DNA from: Rapana venosa
Taxonomy: Eukaryota; Mollusca; Gastropoda; Neogastropoda; Muricidae
Direction of reading: 5' to 3'
Length of the DNA stretch: 64,000 nucleotides
NCBI GenBank assembly: GCA_028751875.1
Contig: CM054157.1
Coordinates: 149,166-213,165, forward strand
In this document: positions 1 through 11,904 of the stretch, in pieces
Numbering within the stretch: the stretch's first letter is position 1
How the letters are laid out: each line of letters opens with the position of its first letter
The notes under the pieces: generated by a model
Told to the model about the DNA's origin: nothing
What the model saw: only the letters and a program-made list of their open reading frames with translations
Databases searched by the model: none
Program-made: the position numbers and the translations under genes

Positions 1-275
1 ATGTGGTGGGGGGGGGGGGGGGGGGGTTGGGGGGGGGGGAAGAAGAGGGGGTCAGTGTGTGTTGTGGGGGGGGAGGTGGTGTGTGTGTGTGTGCGTGGAA
101 GAAGGGGGAGGGGGTGTGCGCGTGGGAGGATGGTGTGGGAGGAGGGGGGGGGGATTGGTGTGTGGTGAGTGTGTGTTTGTGCATGCATGCGTGCGCGCTT
201 GCGTAGTGTGTGTGTGGGCATGCATGTGTTTGTATGTGTCTATGTGTGCGCGCGCGCGTGTAAATATTAAACGTG
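1..275. repeat. G-rich and GT-rich low-complexity tract
   Basis: Long G runs interrupted by T, A or AG, then GT/GC dinucleotides. The open frames here only encode glycine, valine and cysteine runs and have no gene-like composition. Confidence 0.85.
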
Positions 276-520
276 TCTTTATTTATTCTTTTATATCGAG
301 GATAATGGAATAAGCACTTATGTGCTTTTTTTTTACATCTAGTCCCCGTGTGTTTGCGGTTTTTGTAAATTCTATGTTCCCACCGGCACACAGTGGCCTA
401 CTCTTACGAAAAGCGGAACAGGATTTAACGTGTGCGCAAGATGTTCTGCGTGCGTTCGCACACAGGGCCTCGGTTTATAGTCTCATCCGAAGGACTTTTG
501 GGGAGAGTGGAGTCGGCACT
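276..520 (-). mobile_element. SINE-A copy (tail and body)
   Basis: Begins with the family tail (ATCGAGGATAATGGAATAAG, then TTTTTACATC and CAGTCCCCGTGTG-like blocks) and continues through the body (CCTACTCTTACGAAAAGCGG, CTCATCCGAAGGACTTTTGG). The same order of blocks recurs at about 5.24, 38.75, 43.38 and 55.97 kb. Orientation is set by the complete copy at 43.38-43.71 kb, whose tRNA-like promoter lies at its high-coordinate end, so transcription would run on the minus strand. The head is missing here. Confidence 0.75.
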
Positions 521-870
521 GTGTGTGTGAGTGTGTGCGTCTGGGAAGGGGCGTAAGTGTGTGTGTGCACGCATGCGTACGCGCGCGCGTATGTGTGTGT
601 TTATACATATGTATGTGTGTGTCTGTGCGCGGTTTAAATATTAAACGTGTCTGTTAATGCATGTGTGTTTGTGCGTGCGTGAGTGTGCTCGCACGCGAGT
701 GTAAGTGTGTCTGTGCGTGCATGTGTGTGTCCACACACACACATACGTGCGTATGCATACCTGCATGCCTGTACGCGTGGTTTGGCACCCTGTGTACAAC
801 AATAATAACAATAATAATAATAATAATGCATGGAACTGGTTGTTGAGTCTTTGAGGGTGCCCCCACGGTC
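521..870. repeat. GT/CA-rich low-complexity tract
   Basis: Mostly GTGTGT, GCGTGC and CACACA dinucleotide stretches plus a short AAT run at about 800-828. No gene recognised. Confidence 0.75.
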
Positions 871-884
871 GTCAGACTACGGGA

Positions 885-901
885 CAGACAGACAGACAGA
901 C

Positions 902-936
<35 letters not shown>

Positions 937-1013
937 TAGATAGATAGACAGATAGACAGACAGATAGATAGACAGATAGATAGATAGACAGATAGACAGA
1001 CAGATAGATAGAC

Positions 1014-1044
<31 letters not shown>

Positions 1045-1073
1045 TAGATAGATAGACAGAGAGATAGATAGAC

Positions 1074-1112
<39 letters not shown>

Positions 1113-1132
1113 TAGATAGATAGACAGAGAGA

Positions 1133-1172
<40 letters not shown>

Positions 1173-1185
1173 TAGATAGATAGAC

Positions 1186-1224
<39 letters not shown>

Positions 1225-1341
1225 TAGATAGATAGACAGAGAGATAGATAGATAGATAGACAGATAGACAGACAGACAGATAGATAGACAGAGAGATAGA
1301 TAGACAGATAGACAGATAGATAGACAGACAGATAGATAGAC

Positions 1342-1404
<63 letters not shown>

Positions 1405-1421
1405 TAGATAGATAGATAGAA
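885..1421. repeat. GACA/GATA tetranucleotide array
   Basis: About 535 bp of mixed CAGA and TAGA tetranucleotides with no interruption. Minus-strand frames through it give only leucine-serine-isoleucine/valine-cysteine/tyrosine repeats and are translation artefacts. A shorter relative (about 1680-1740) lies on the other side of the glycosyltransferase exon. Confidence 0.95.
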
Positions 1422-1437
1422 CGGCGTGTGCGGACAG

Positions 1438-1664
1438 ACGGTACGGGCACCGGTGGTACAACAACTTCAGGCCTCCCGAGGGCGTGGTGCCCTGCAAGGG
1501 CAATGTGCACCTGGCGGCCAGCCGCGCCTTCGTGGACTTCCTGCTGCACAGCAGCCCGGCCTCAAGCCTGCTGCGCTGGGTCCGCGCCACTGAGGTGCCT
1601 GACGAAACCCTCTTCTGCTCCCTCAACCACAACCCACACCTCCGCGTCCCCGGCGCCTTTCTGG
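1438..1664 (+). CDS. Exon of a GCNT-type (GT14) N-acetylglucosaminyltransferase
   Basis: A GC-rich island between tetranucleotide arrays reads as one uninterrupted frame. Visible peptides are CKGNVHLAASRAFVDFLLHS, then RWVRATEVPDETLFCSLNHN and PHLRVPGAFLG. This order (a K-G-N/S segment, an A-S/L-x-R-x-FVD-x-hL helix, then a W-V-R-x-T-x-VPDE motif followed by a NHNP segment) is typical of the core-2/I-branching beta-1,6-N-acetylglucosaminyltransferases, Golgi type II membrane enzymes that branch O-glycans. The acidic PDE motif lies in the family's conserved catalytic half. A possible acceptor (GGACAG) precedes it and a donor-like CTGG|GTCAGT follows it. No other exon is visible in the window, so this is either one exon of a gene that extends into the gap or off the edge, or a stray exon. 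The family call is firm; splice boundaries are inferred. Confidence 0.7.
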
Positions 1665-1679
1665 GTCAGTGTGCGCGCG

Positions 1680-1687
1680 GACAGACT

Positions 1688-1721
<34 letters not shown>

Positions 1722-1740
1722 TAGATAGATAGACAGACAC
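1680..1740. repeat. GACA/GATA array downstream of the exon
   Basis: Short continuation of the tetranucleotide repeat that also precedes the exon, followed by GC/CA-rich dinucleotides to about 1800. Confidence 0.85.
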
Positions 1741-1799
1741 GCACGCACGCGCGCATCGCATACACGCACGCACAGACATACACATACAAACACACACAC

Positions 1800-1912
1800 G
1801 GTGCCGGTGGAAACAGATGACAAAATTGACAAAACTGCATACACACGGGGACTGGATGTAAAAAAGCACATGAGTGCTTATTCCATTATCCTCGATATAA
1901 AAGAATAAATAA
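1800..1912 (+). mobile_element. SINE-A tail fragment
   Basis: Reverse complement of the tail and distal body: GTGCCGGTGGAAACAGATGA, GGGGACTGGATGTAAAAAAG, then TTATTCCATTATCCTCGATA. Truncated; the region beyond is CA-rich up to the gap. Confidence 0.7.
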
Positions 1913-2006
1913 AATAAAAAAATTTAAAACACACACACATACGCACACACACATACACACACGCACACACACACACATTGCATACACACACACACACATA
2001 CACACA

Positions 2007-2506
2007 NNNNNNNNNNNNNNNNNNNNNNNNNNNNNNNNNNNNNNNNNNNNNNNNNNNNNNNNNNNNNNNNNNNNNNNNNNNNNNNNNNNNNNNNNNNNNN
2101 NNNNNNNNNNNNNNNNNNNNNNNNNNNNNNNNNNNNNNNNNNNNNNNNNNNNNNNNNNNNNNNNNNNNNNNNNNNNNNNNNNNNNNNNNNNNNNNNNNNN
2201 NNNNNNNNNNNNNNNNNNNNNNNNNNNNNNNNNNNNNNNNNNNNNNNNNNNNNNNNNNNNNNNNNNNNNNNNNNNNNNNNNNNNNNNNNNNNNNNNNNNN
2301 NNNNNNNNNNNNNNNNNNNNNNNNNNNNNNNNNNNNNNNNNNNNNNNNNNNNNNNNNNNNNNNNNNNNNNNNNNNNNNNNNNNNNNNNNNNNNNNNNNNN
2401 NNNNNNNNNNNNNNNNNNNNNNNNNNNNNNNNNNNNNNNNNNNNNNNNNNNNNNNNNNNNNNNNNNNNNNNNNNNNNNNNNNNNNNNNNNNNNNNNNNNN
2501 NNNNNN
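2007..2506. other. Assembly gap, 500 N
   Basis: Exactly 500 unresolved bases flanked by CA repeat on the left. The round size suggests a placeholder of unknown true length. Confidence 0.99.
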
Positions 2507-2619
2507 GGGCGTTGCCGAACTGCTTAGTATTTTGGTTAAAAAAAATAATAAAATAAAACAAAACACACACACACAGACAACATGTTACTGTATTTAACAA
2601 AAAGTCAGCTACAAAAATA

Positions 2620-3020
2620 TCACTTAGGATAACATTATCTCTCTTATTCTGAAAGCTTTACACAAATACAAAGTGAGGCTGCGCACAACCTCGGGGTGAC
2701 TTGATGCCAGGAGTAAACAGAGTCTAAATAAATTAGGCTGTCTACTATATTTAACAGAGATGTAGTTCTGCCTAACATCCTCAAATACTGGACAGCACAA
2801 CACAAAATGTACTTCATCCTCCGGTGCTTGCTTACATAATGGGCATAGCAGCCTGAGGTCGTCAATATCATGTTCTCTGTATCTGAATTTATGAACATTT
2901 ATATCTGATACACCAAGTCTAAACTTAGACATAATTCTTTTCAAATGTATATCCATATCAAGTTTTAGATAAGGTTTGACATCATGTGAACTTATAAATT
3001 GTCTGTACATTTGAAATCTT
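2620..3020 (-). pseudogene. LINE reverse transcriptase C-terminal remnant
   Basis: The minus-strand frame shows a cysteine/histidine motif, CPLC then EDEVHFVLCCP, followed by VFEDVR. A C-x2-C...H...C knuckle of this kind is typical of the C-terminus of several non-LTR retrotransposon polyproteins. Upstream residues such as KFRLGVSDINVHKFRYREH also fit that region. About 130 residues are readable; the reverse transcriptase domain itself is absent, as expected for a 5'-truncated LINE copy. A related, more decayed piece lies at about 49.7-50.3 kb. The frame runs on into GA-rich sequence, which is not part of the protein. Confidence 0.6.
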
Positions 3021-3139
3021 TCACTGTATAGGAAAAGAGAGAGAAACAGAGAGAGAGACAGAGAGAGAGAGAGACTGGAGACAGAGAAAGTGAGGGGGGT
3101 GGGGGAAGAGAGAGAGACAATGACAATGACAATGACAAA

Positions 3140-3337
3140 CTCTTTTATTTCGAGGATAATGAATAAGCACACGTGCTTTTTTACATCCAGTCCCCGCCAG
3201 TTAGGGATACATCTTAATAATAATAACCCAATACTTACACAGTGTCACAATAAAAACATGGGGAAATGACCCTTTTCAAAACAGCTCCCCCCCTCCCCAA
3301 AGCAAGCAAATAAAAGAAAACCCTAAAAATACCCCCC

Positions 3338-3368
<31 letters not shown>

Positions 3369-3860
3369 AAAAACCTAACCAAAACAAACAAACAAACAAA
3401 AGAGAAAGAAAAACCAAACCAACAGAAGATAAAAAAGAGAAAAACAGACAAACAACAACAACAACAACAACAACAGAGCCAAGAAAAATAACACAACCAA
3501 ACTTAATAAGCCATAAAGATAAACATCTACACATTGTCAAATGGTACACATACTTGTTACACATAACTATAAGATATTGAAATAGGGCCCTCATTAAAAC
3601 TTAAGTACAGAGGCAAGTCTAATAAAGTATTGAAAATATAAAATATGAATCCTTTATCAGGATACACTATAAGCAAGACGATAAAAGGTGAGAGAGAGAC
3701 AGAGAGACAGAGAGTCTGTGTGTGTGTGTATTTCAGAGATAATATCCAATATATAATTCCCAAAACAATATGCGATCCCATCAACACTCATTTTAGATTA
3801 TATTCGTTTCAAATTATATGTCATGATAATGAAATAAATTTAATACCCATACATCCACAC
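3140..3860 (-). mobile_element. Interspersed repeat family C, inverted copy
   Basis: Its reverse complement matches 14,690-15,460 over most of its length, including the G-run, the block GAGCTGTTTTGAAAAAGGGT, AAGTATTGGGTTA and TATTAAGATGTATCCCTA, and both end in the SINE-A type tail (GGGACTGGATGTAAAAAAGC). Poly-C, poly-A and (AAC)n runs inside differ in length. No coding potential is recognisable. Confidence 0.6.
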
Positions 3861-3904
3861 AATAAAAACAAGAAACAAAACAAAGAAGAAATCTAAACCT
3901 ATAC

Positions 3905-4275
3905 AGTCATTGAGGGAGAGAATATGAGTGAGTGAGTGAGTGAGTGAGTGTGTGTGTATGTGTGTGCGTGTGTGTGAATGTGTGTGGGGGGGTGGGGGTG
4001 GGGGGATGTTTCAGGGATAATACTAAATATGTAATACTCACATAGCACACGATCAACACAAACACTTTTTAATTATACTCATACAAATTGAATGTCATGA
4101 TAATAAAATAAGTGCAATACCCATACACTCACATAATAAAGAGGGGGGGGAAAGCCAATAAAGTCATAAAAAGAACATCTACACATTGTAAGTAATAGAA
4201 ACAAATTCTTTTTTTTCAGGATAATGAATAAGTACTCATGTGCTTTTTTACATCCAGTCCCCGCCCGTGGGGTCA
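3905..4275 (-). mobile_element. Family C, second partial copy
   Basis: Shares ATGTCATGATAAT, CAATACCCATACA and ACATCTACACATTGT blocks with 3,480-3,860 in the same order, after a GAGT/GT microsatellite, and also ends in a SINE-A tail (GGATAATGAATAAGTACTCA). It therefore looks like a tandem, shortened copy. Confidence 0.5.
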
Positions 4276-4389
4276 CATTTGAAAATGCACTCGGTACTCA
4301 TATTTTCAAACAGTAGAAGCAAAGGGAAAAAACTTTTTTTTTTAAAGAAAAAGAGAGAAAAAGAAAAAACAAACAAACAAACAAACAAA

Positions 4390-4560
<171 letters not shown>

Positions 4561-4739
4561 TGATTATATTTAATAAAAACAATGTCCTGAGTGCAACATG
4601 CATTCAGCACATTTGAAAGAACCCATAGCAACAAAACAGGTGTCCTTGATAAAATTCTGTAGAAATGCTGTCTCTCTTGACTTAAGGAATACTGTGGTGA
4701 CATGCTCTTTCCGGGTAGAGCAGCACCTAATGTCAAACA

Positions 4740-4885
4740 GACTGACAGCGAGTCATATAATACAATACAACACAATACAATACTTTGATTTGTTGCTTTA
4801 CAAGATTCAGCGCTAAATAAATTCCATACATTATTATTATTATTATTACTATTTGTATTATTATTATTATTATTATTACTATGAA
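4740..4885 (+). mobile_element. SINE-B/LINE tail fragment
   Basis: TTACAAGATTCAGCGCTAAA then TAAATTCCATACATTATTAT and an ATT repeat. The same tail closes the L2-like LINE at 55.8 kb, the block copies at 7.64 and 24.0 kb, and in reverse the SINE in the integrase at 26.72 kb. Confidence 0.55.
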
Positions 4886-5004
4886 AGACAGAGTGTATAT
4901 GCGAGTGTGCATGTACATATCATTTGTATGGCATCAGTGTGATATGGATTATGCATAAAGATTATATCTATAATCCATATCACACTAATGTGTGATAGGT
5001 GTGA

Positions 5005-5012
5005 CTGTGTTT

Positions 5013-5075
<63 letters not shown>
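5005..5075. repeat. GT microsatellite
   Basis: Perfect (GT)n of about 55 bases; a second GT run at about 5150-5170 is followed by a repeated AATTTTTAATTTTAATTTTG segment (5118 and 5222), a local duplication. Confidence 0.9.
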
Positions 5076-5078
<3 letters not shown>

Positions 5079-5237
5079 TGTGTTTGTGTATGGAAGCATG
5101 CTCGCTTTGTTTTTTAATTTTTAATTTTAATTTTGATTTTATTCTTTTGTGTGTGTGTGTGTGTGTGTGCCCGCGCGCGTGTTTGTGTATGGGAGCATGC
5201 TCGCATCACTTTTTTGTTTTTTAATTTTTAATTTTAA

Positions 5238-5932
5238 TTTTGATTTTATTCTTTTATATCGAGGATAATGAAATAAGCACTTTTGTGCTTTTTTTACATC
5301 CAGTCCCCATGTGTATGCAGTTTGGTAAATTGTCATCTGTTCCCACTGGCACACAATGGCCTACTCTTACGAAAAGCGGAACAGGATGTTAACGTATGCG
5401 CAAGATGTTCTGCATGCGTTCGCACATGGGGCCTCGGTTAATAGTCTCATCCGAAGGACTTTTCGGGAGAGTGGAGTCTGCACTGATGTTCTTCTTCGTC
5501 GAACGCTCAGACAACAACTATTGTTGTCTGTTATATGAGCAAAAATGCGTCACGCTGCCGTTAAGCGCCTGACAAGTCAGGCCCAGCGCATCCGACTTCG
5601 GCACAAGAGAGAATAGTTACCTTTTAAGTTCTTTCTCAGTTTCTGAAAAAAAGGCAGGAGAATGGACCAAGAAGGCAGAAAATAGACAAGAAGGAGGTGA
5701 CAGGAAGAAAAGGAACAAGGCAGAAACAAAGAGAGTGATAGAAAAGAGGAAATTTCTAGCACAGAATTTCCAGAATGTGGGGATGCTATTTATACTGATA
5801 GGCCCCCGGCATCCCCTCAGGGGAAGCACTGATGTTAACTAAAGGGGAAAATATCCCCTTGAACAGGAATCAAACCCGGGTTGTCAGATTGCAAGCGCAA
5901 TGTTCTAACCACTATGCTATATGCTATCCCGT

Positions 5933-5935
<3 letters not shown>
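5238..5935 (-). mobile_element. SINE-A copy interrupted by unrelated sequence
   Basis: Tail and body run from about 5,238 to 5,500. The tRNA-like head (AAATATCCCCTTGAACAGGA, then GAATCAAACCCGGGTTGTCA and GATTGCAAGCGCAATGTTCT) lies at about 5,840-5,930. Compared with the complete copy at 43.4 kb, roughly 300 bp of extra sequence separates body from head (about 5,530-5,825). It contains the short palindrome ACAACAACTATTGTTGT and no recognised gene. Head complement carries an A-box-like TAGC...AGTGG and a B-box-like GGTTTGATTCC. Confidence 0.65.
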
Positions 5936-5973
<38 letters not shown>

Positions 5974-6111
5974 TAAGAGGGTGTGTGCATGCATGTGTGC
6001 ATAGATATAATACATCAATACATATGTGTGTGTGAGTGCGCACATGTGTGTGTGTATGTGTGTGAGTGAGAGAGAAAGAAAGAGAGAGAGAGAGAAAGGG
6101 TGAGGGGAGGG
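5934..6111. repeat. Poly-C tract and GT/GA repeats
   Basis: About 40 consecutive C, then GT dinucleotides and GA repeats up to the edge of the duplicated block. Confidence 0.85.
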
Positions 6112-6339
6112 CATATATGTGTGTGTATTAAGTAATTAAGACTACTCTTGTCTGCGTGCATGCGTGTGCGTGCGTGTGTGCGTTCGTGTGTGCGTGTGTG
6201 TACTATCATGTCAACTGTCATGCAAGGGTGCGTGTATGACTTTAAAAATGTGCACAGGTGTTGACTGGTGGCCCATGCTGCCTCTAACAAGACAATGCTC
6301 AACCCCATATTTCATCAATTAGGACAATGGCACTTGGCT

Positions 6340-6370
<31 letters not shown>

Positions 6371-6618
6371 TTAGGCACAACCAGCTGTAGTGTAGAGCTC
6401 TACAAGAAATAAACCGGGAACAGGTTGCAGCAGTTCAGAAACCACTATTACAGTATTAGTATTAATCACTAAAGTAATACACATTCCGCTCAATCAATGA
6501 ATATATAATATCAATTTGACAGAGACTTTGCCCATGATAATAGTAAATCTCATAAGAGACACTTGTATGCAAACATCCACATAGTTTAATATTATATCTA
6601 TATATATATTTATATATA

Positions 6619-6663
<45 letters not shown>

Positions 6664-9373
6664 TGATACAAAGAACACCACTCATTATAAGCCTCAGTAA
6701 CTTTGTAGATGGCTTTATATTCTGTATACATACATTTGTATAGGTATCTAATTTTTTCCAAGTACTGATCAATACATATGCTTTGTTAATGCACTGGGTT
6801 TTTCTGATTGTTTTGGTTTGTTTTTTGTTACGGGGTTTTTTGTGTGTATTTTAGGGGGGAGGGGGGGGGGTGGGGGGGGGGTTATTATAGGGTTGGGTTT
6901 GTTGTTTTTTGGGGGGTTGTTTTTTTTATTTGGGGGGGGTTGCTCACTAAAGTAGAGAGATCAGCCAGTCCTAAGAATCCAAGGTTCATCTATGCCGTCT
7001 ATGGCGAGATTTGATGTATACAACCATTTTTGCCCACCATTAGCTTGATTAGAAGAGCTCTACATTTCTACTTTGGAACGGGTTATAAAAAAAAAAATTT
7101 TTTTTGGGGGGGGGGGGGGGGGGGGGGGGGTTCCTCTGAAGAGCTCCGAGGTTCACAATGATTGGTAGGATTTTGCTATGTATACATGTACCATACAATA
7201 ACATGCAACAGTTTCTGCCACATGAGGTAGCCACATCCCAAATTCAGGGATTGTATGCTGGACACATGATTTGATTGTGTTTTCTTACCACAGAGCACTG
7301 ATGTAAATTTACGCGGATATTTATTTAATTTACTTCATCAAACCTAAGATTTCCCCCCTCTGTTTTCATATCAGAACTATCCACCTTCATAACCCATGTC
7401 CTATCACCCTGCTAAAGTATACGACCTGTGTGAGTGTGTGTGTGTGTGTGTGTGCTTTTGAAAAACATTTGACTATTGAAATTTTATTTCATAGATTTTG
7501 TCTGTAGCACACCATGTTTGTAATATCTGTTTGTTTAAACTATTGATTATTTATCATTGATTGCATGACTCATTGACTGTGTAAGATTAGGTTGAATGCA
7601 TGTGATTTGATTTGTCTTTGCAAGATATAGCGCTATATAAGTTCCATTAATTATTATTATTATTATTATTATTCAAGGGACTGAAGTTGAACAGTTTTAA
7701 CCACTTGGCCATAGAGCCTCCATCATATCATAAGCCAGGTACAGCATTTTGTACCTGGGGACACACAAAAACAAAGGTACCACAAAGTACAACTATAGAT
7801 AGATAGACAGATGTACTCCAGACTGATAATAGGTCATAACTCATAAGAGGTCACTGCTCACAACAATATATATGCCAATAACTTAAAATGCAAATTTCAT
7901 GTATAGATTGTAAGCAATACAGGCGGCTTTGGAAATATCAAAAACAATAACAGTATGTGGCCCTGGGTACAAGATAATTCATCAGTTAGCTATTGATATA
8001 TATAGATATGCATATTGTCATGGCCTACATTATCAATAAAATGCTGTTATGCTTTTGAAGTGGTTTCAGGGGACTGCCTTCACCCATGGTAAGGCTCCTT
8101 ACTCCTAGCCTCATGGGTATGAACTAGTAATCTCCATATAACATCATCTGAAGCCAGAGTATGGGTGCTAAACAAGTATTTATATATTATATATTATATA
8201 TATAATAATAATACTATATTATATAATAATTATTATATATATATGGCGGGGTATTTGAAAAACAGCCACAATATGCAAACTTCTCAGCTATGTCCATAAT
8301 TTACAGTCTCACAGTAATTCCCAGGTGTGATGAGCTAAACAGAGTGCATGAATTATATATTCCGGGTGACCCCTTGAGTACATAAACCTCCCTGACATGA
8401 CATGACAAGATACAACAAAAACAGTGTAACTTTTCTATTGCTCATAATCACAAAAACAGTGTAACTTTTCTATTGCTCATAATCTTTTTATCATTCTTCC
8501 AAATGCATCGATCCGGTTTACACCTAACAAATTTGTTTTTCAACAATAAGTTTTTATCTTTTACCCTAAAACATTTTTTTTTAATTCCTGTAAGGTTTAC
8601 AGAACTTTTTATTTGTAATATTTTTTTACAGTGTTCCTTTTATTTTTACTTAATGTCAACAAAGATGTGACGGCGGTGCAGGTTAGAGTTTTGACTCATT
8701 TGTGCTAGTGGGTGCATTTACTGATTGATATGGGTCAAGCCAACATAGCTCCAGGCCCCATATCTACTATGGGATTTTTTTCCATGGATGTTAACATCAG
8801 CACCAACTCACTCCCCAGAAAGTCCCTCAGATGAGACTTTAGTTTAAAAAGACTCCTGATAAAAGTACAAACACAGACAGAATATCATTGCCGCTTTTTA
8901 AAACCTGCTTTGCCTTTTGTAGAGTAGGCCATGGTGGGGTAGGAATGAACTGTCTTGAAGTTGGAATGCAGCGACTCAATCATTTAATGGTTGGCTGTAC
9001 TGATGTATGTTTTACTGTACGGTACTGTATGATGTATAGTATACACAAGACAATCTTCACCCTGGCAAATCTCGGAGCTCTAGCTGTGAAAGACAGGGAA
9101 TAAAGAAGACCAAGAAAAGCAATTATGTAAACGGCAGACAGTAATATCAGAGGAGAAAAAATCATCGAATATTAGTATGCACATTTTACAACTGTGTTCT
9201 TAATCTAAATTCTAATGACAAAAAAAAAAAATTATGTTTTTCATTACCAATTTTCATATATTATATATATATATATATGCTATATATATATTTATATATA
9301 TATATATATCCATAAGTATAGATAGATATATATTTGATATAGATGATAATATATATATATATCGATTATATAT

Positions 9374-9420
<47 letters not shown>

Positions 9421-10150
9421 AATATATATATATATTAGAAGTTTATAATCTATTACCAAAAAATAAGTAATGCAAAGATCAATATACTTGTTACATCACA
9501 TAGACTAAAAGGGTCACTTACCATAATTTTGTAATGAACTCATAACAGCATTTAACAACAGTTTCTTTCCTTCTAAATCATATGCTACACTGATTGTGAT
9601 ACAGTATTACTGAGTACTGAACATAGTGAAACAGATAGTGATAAGGTCATGTATAAGCACAATATTTGAATTTTGATAAATGAATGTAATGACTAATGTG
9701 TATTATATATGAACTGTTTCTTAACTAAGAGTAAGGGGGGGGGGGGTCCCCATGAAGGACATATACCGTAGCACTTGACAATGTGTATAAATCGGACATT
9801 ATGATACACAAATTGGGCATTCAGTAACCATGCAATATTTATTTTAATCACATACATCAATTTTAAATATTAAAAAATTATCCTTTCAATCTGAATGAAT
9901 AAGATCATTAACATGGAAAGAACTCTCTCAATCCAGTCAAGGAATGCTATTGGAATGCAACATTAAACAGGTGCTGAGAAGAGATCATCAGGTAGGATTA
10001 ACCATCACAACACTGTCGTGAGCATGAGTCACTCAAAGCACCCATGACTAAATTTCACTCCAAAACGCAAGTTCAGTACACTAACATAAGACAGCTTTTC
10101 ACTCCTTGCTTAAGTTAAAACTATTATACAAAATTGTGAAGTCCTTAAAA
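6112..10150. repeat. 4 kb duplicated block, copy 1
   Basis: Matches 22,449-26,511 in the same orientation. Long stretches are identical base for base, including a run of about 26 G near 7,110, the (TA)n arrays near 6,600 and 9,260-9,430, and anonymous sequence between. Differences are clustered in short patches, mainly near both ends and at about 7.4, 7.8, 8.1-8.2, 8.65 and 9.7-9.9 kb. No convincing gene is seen in it. It holds a poly-A of about 29 (6,342), a LINE/SINE-B tail (7,620-7,672), a family D repeat and a 35 bp tandem duplication at about 8,406-8,484. Confidence 0.9.
8063..8420 (+). repeat. Interspersed repeat family D
   Basis: Shares ordered blocks with 38,500-38,735: GACTGCCTTCACCCATG, CATCTGAAGCCAGAGTATGG, GCAAACTTCTCA, ATTCCCAGGTGTGATGAG, GAGTGCATG and GGGTGACCCC. 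Also present in block copy 2 at about 24,420-24,765. A TA-rich expansion sits in the middle here. No protein is recognisable. Confidence 0.6.
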
Positions 10151-11089
10151 ACACAATTATTACGGCATCTGAATAGTTTGTTCTGGAAAGAGCAGTGGGA
10201 CAGACCTTTGATGCAAGATGCATAGTGGACTTCCAGTTTTCAGAAGAAGTATTCCTATGACACAAGATTTTTCAAGCTGCAGGACACCAATAGAATATTT
10301 TCTATTTGACCTTTGCTTCTGCTGATCTGAGAAAATCAATATGATCACTCGAATTACCTGACCAACATCACAAGTTCTAAAGATCTCTGCCTTTTTTTTC
10401 TTTTTTTTTTTTTCTTTTTTGTTAGCTTGGATGACCATGGAGATTCATTGTGACATTCTAAATGACAAGAAACACAGAGATTACAAACCCTGTCAAAGAG
10501 TTTCAAACGGTTCGCCATTTCACCATGACCTGCCTTGATAAAAATTAATTGTAAGAAGCTAGCATTAAATTGACAGCTGCTGCCACATGACGCATGGAAT
10601 CAAAGTTGTTTTCCTGAAGATGATCTGAAAGTTGAAAACCGTTAAAACTCGGTTCGCTTCACATTGGCAAAAGTATACTAAAGTGGTCATGTATGGTAAC
10701 GTGTACCATAAGGTTATATAATTTGCATGATCTTGATGTTTCAGATAATGTATGACACAAGCATGCTGCATTTTCTGTGATGGTATGACTTAACCCCCAC
10801 CCCCACCAAAAAATTCCCTAAACTAGCTGAAGAGTTATAAATGCACTGTGCTGAGCCCATCCCTTTCCAGATTTGTGTCGTATGATATACCACTGGTCAT
10901 AGCGGCCTACTCTTATGATGGGCCAAAAAAAAACATTTTAAAGTATGGTATCTTTGACCAGAAATTCATTTTTAATAGTGTCTGGCAAATTGTGGAAACA
11001 ACATCTTTGACAACTTACTCTAGGACTAGTGTCACAGTGACAATACCATGCAGTTTTGTGGTGGTGGGTAGTGTGGGAGTGTGTGGGTG

Positions 11090-11120
<31 letters not shown>

Positions 11121-11640
11121 GTGAAAAGGGCTAGGTCTGATTGCGGTCACGCCTACCTTTGAAACTGGAAACATTCCGGGAAATTTCAAATCACGATTGT
11201 GGTGTGATTTGAACTTTGCCTTACAGAATTGATTGGTATCAAAGCATGGATTTCTCTTCATCGACTAAAAACAAACTTTCCTACGAGCCACATCTTACAG
11301 GTCTTTCTTTGTTCTTTGCTTGACTTCTGAGAAGACACTACGCTAATTCTACACTAAACCGTACATTTAAAGAGGGAGTTGTTGAATGTTACTTTCGAAG
11401 ATGATTTCTGATGCCTCGCAAATAAAAAAGCACAAATTTACTGGGCTGATCAGATCCGGCTTTTTAACTGAGGCTTGTATTATGACCAGGGTTGTTGTTT
11501 TTATTTCATCCATGATAAATACCCCGGGCAACAGAACTTTTCGTTCCAGAATCGCTTTTTAACTGGTCCCACCAGTCGGGCCATTCTGCAACGACTTACG
11601 TTGATCGCATCGAGATTTTCCGTCTTGTGCGGACTTTAGC
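10151..11640. other. Anonymous sequence, no gene recognised
   Basis: Unique-looking AT-moderate DNA with a poly-T run at about 10,389-10,420 and a GT microsatellite at about 11,090-11,120. Open frames are short and lack recognisable motifs. Confidence 0.5.
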
Positions 11641-11652
11641 ATAAACTAAAAT

Positions 11653-11705
11653 ATGCCGTCACCATTAGAGTTTTATCGCGAAGTGCGAAGTCCCGGAGGT
11701 GCTAG
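11653..11705 (+). CDS. Possible short first coding exon
   Basis: An ATG after AAAAT opens the frame MPSPLEFYREVRSPGGA and stops at a consensus-like donor, AG|GTGCGT. Local GC content is raised relative to the surroundings and CpGs are present, as in a promoter-proximal exon. The protein is not recognised and no partner exon was found downstream, so this may be chance. Confidence 0.2.
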
Positions 11706-11904
11706 GTGCGTTTAATCTTTCCAAGCGTGCTGCCGCGCGCCATATTGGAGTGCTGCTTGGCTAATCATTCTCTGTGTGTCACAGACATCTCGTTGTAGGC
11801 CTAGCATTGTTTATAGCGTTGTCTGCCTGTGTGTATGCACATGTCAGCTGGTGGGACTCGTTAAGAAAATCTTTGTGGAACGAAAAGTTCTGATTGCCGT
11901 AATA

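Noticed and set aside
872..1632. Minus-strand open frames of 225 and 251 codons
   Set aside because: They translate the GACA/GATA array into leucine-serine-isoleucine/cysteine repeats; no protein is implied.
1878..2600. Long open frames spanning the gap near 2 kb (and the one near 44.5 kb)
   Set aside because: They are open only because N bases contain no stops.
6808..7234. Open frames conserved between 6.8-9.1 kb and 23.2-25.5 kb as evidence of genes
   Set aside because: They are identical only because the whole 4 kb block is duplicated; composition is that of G-runs and AT repeats.
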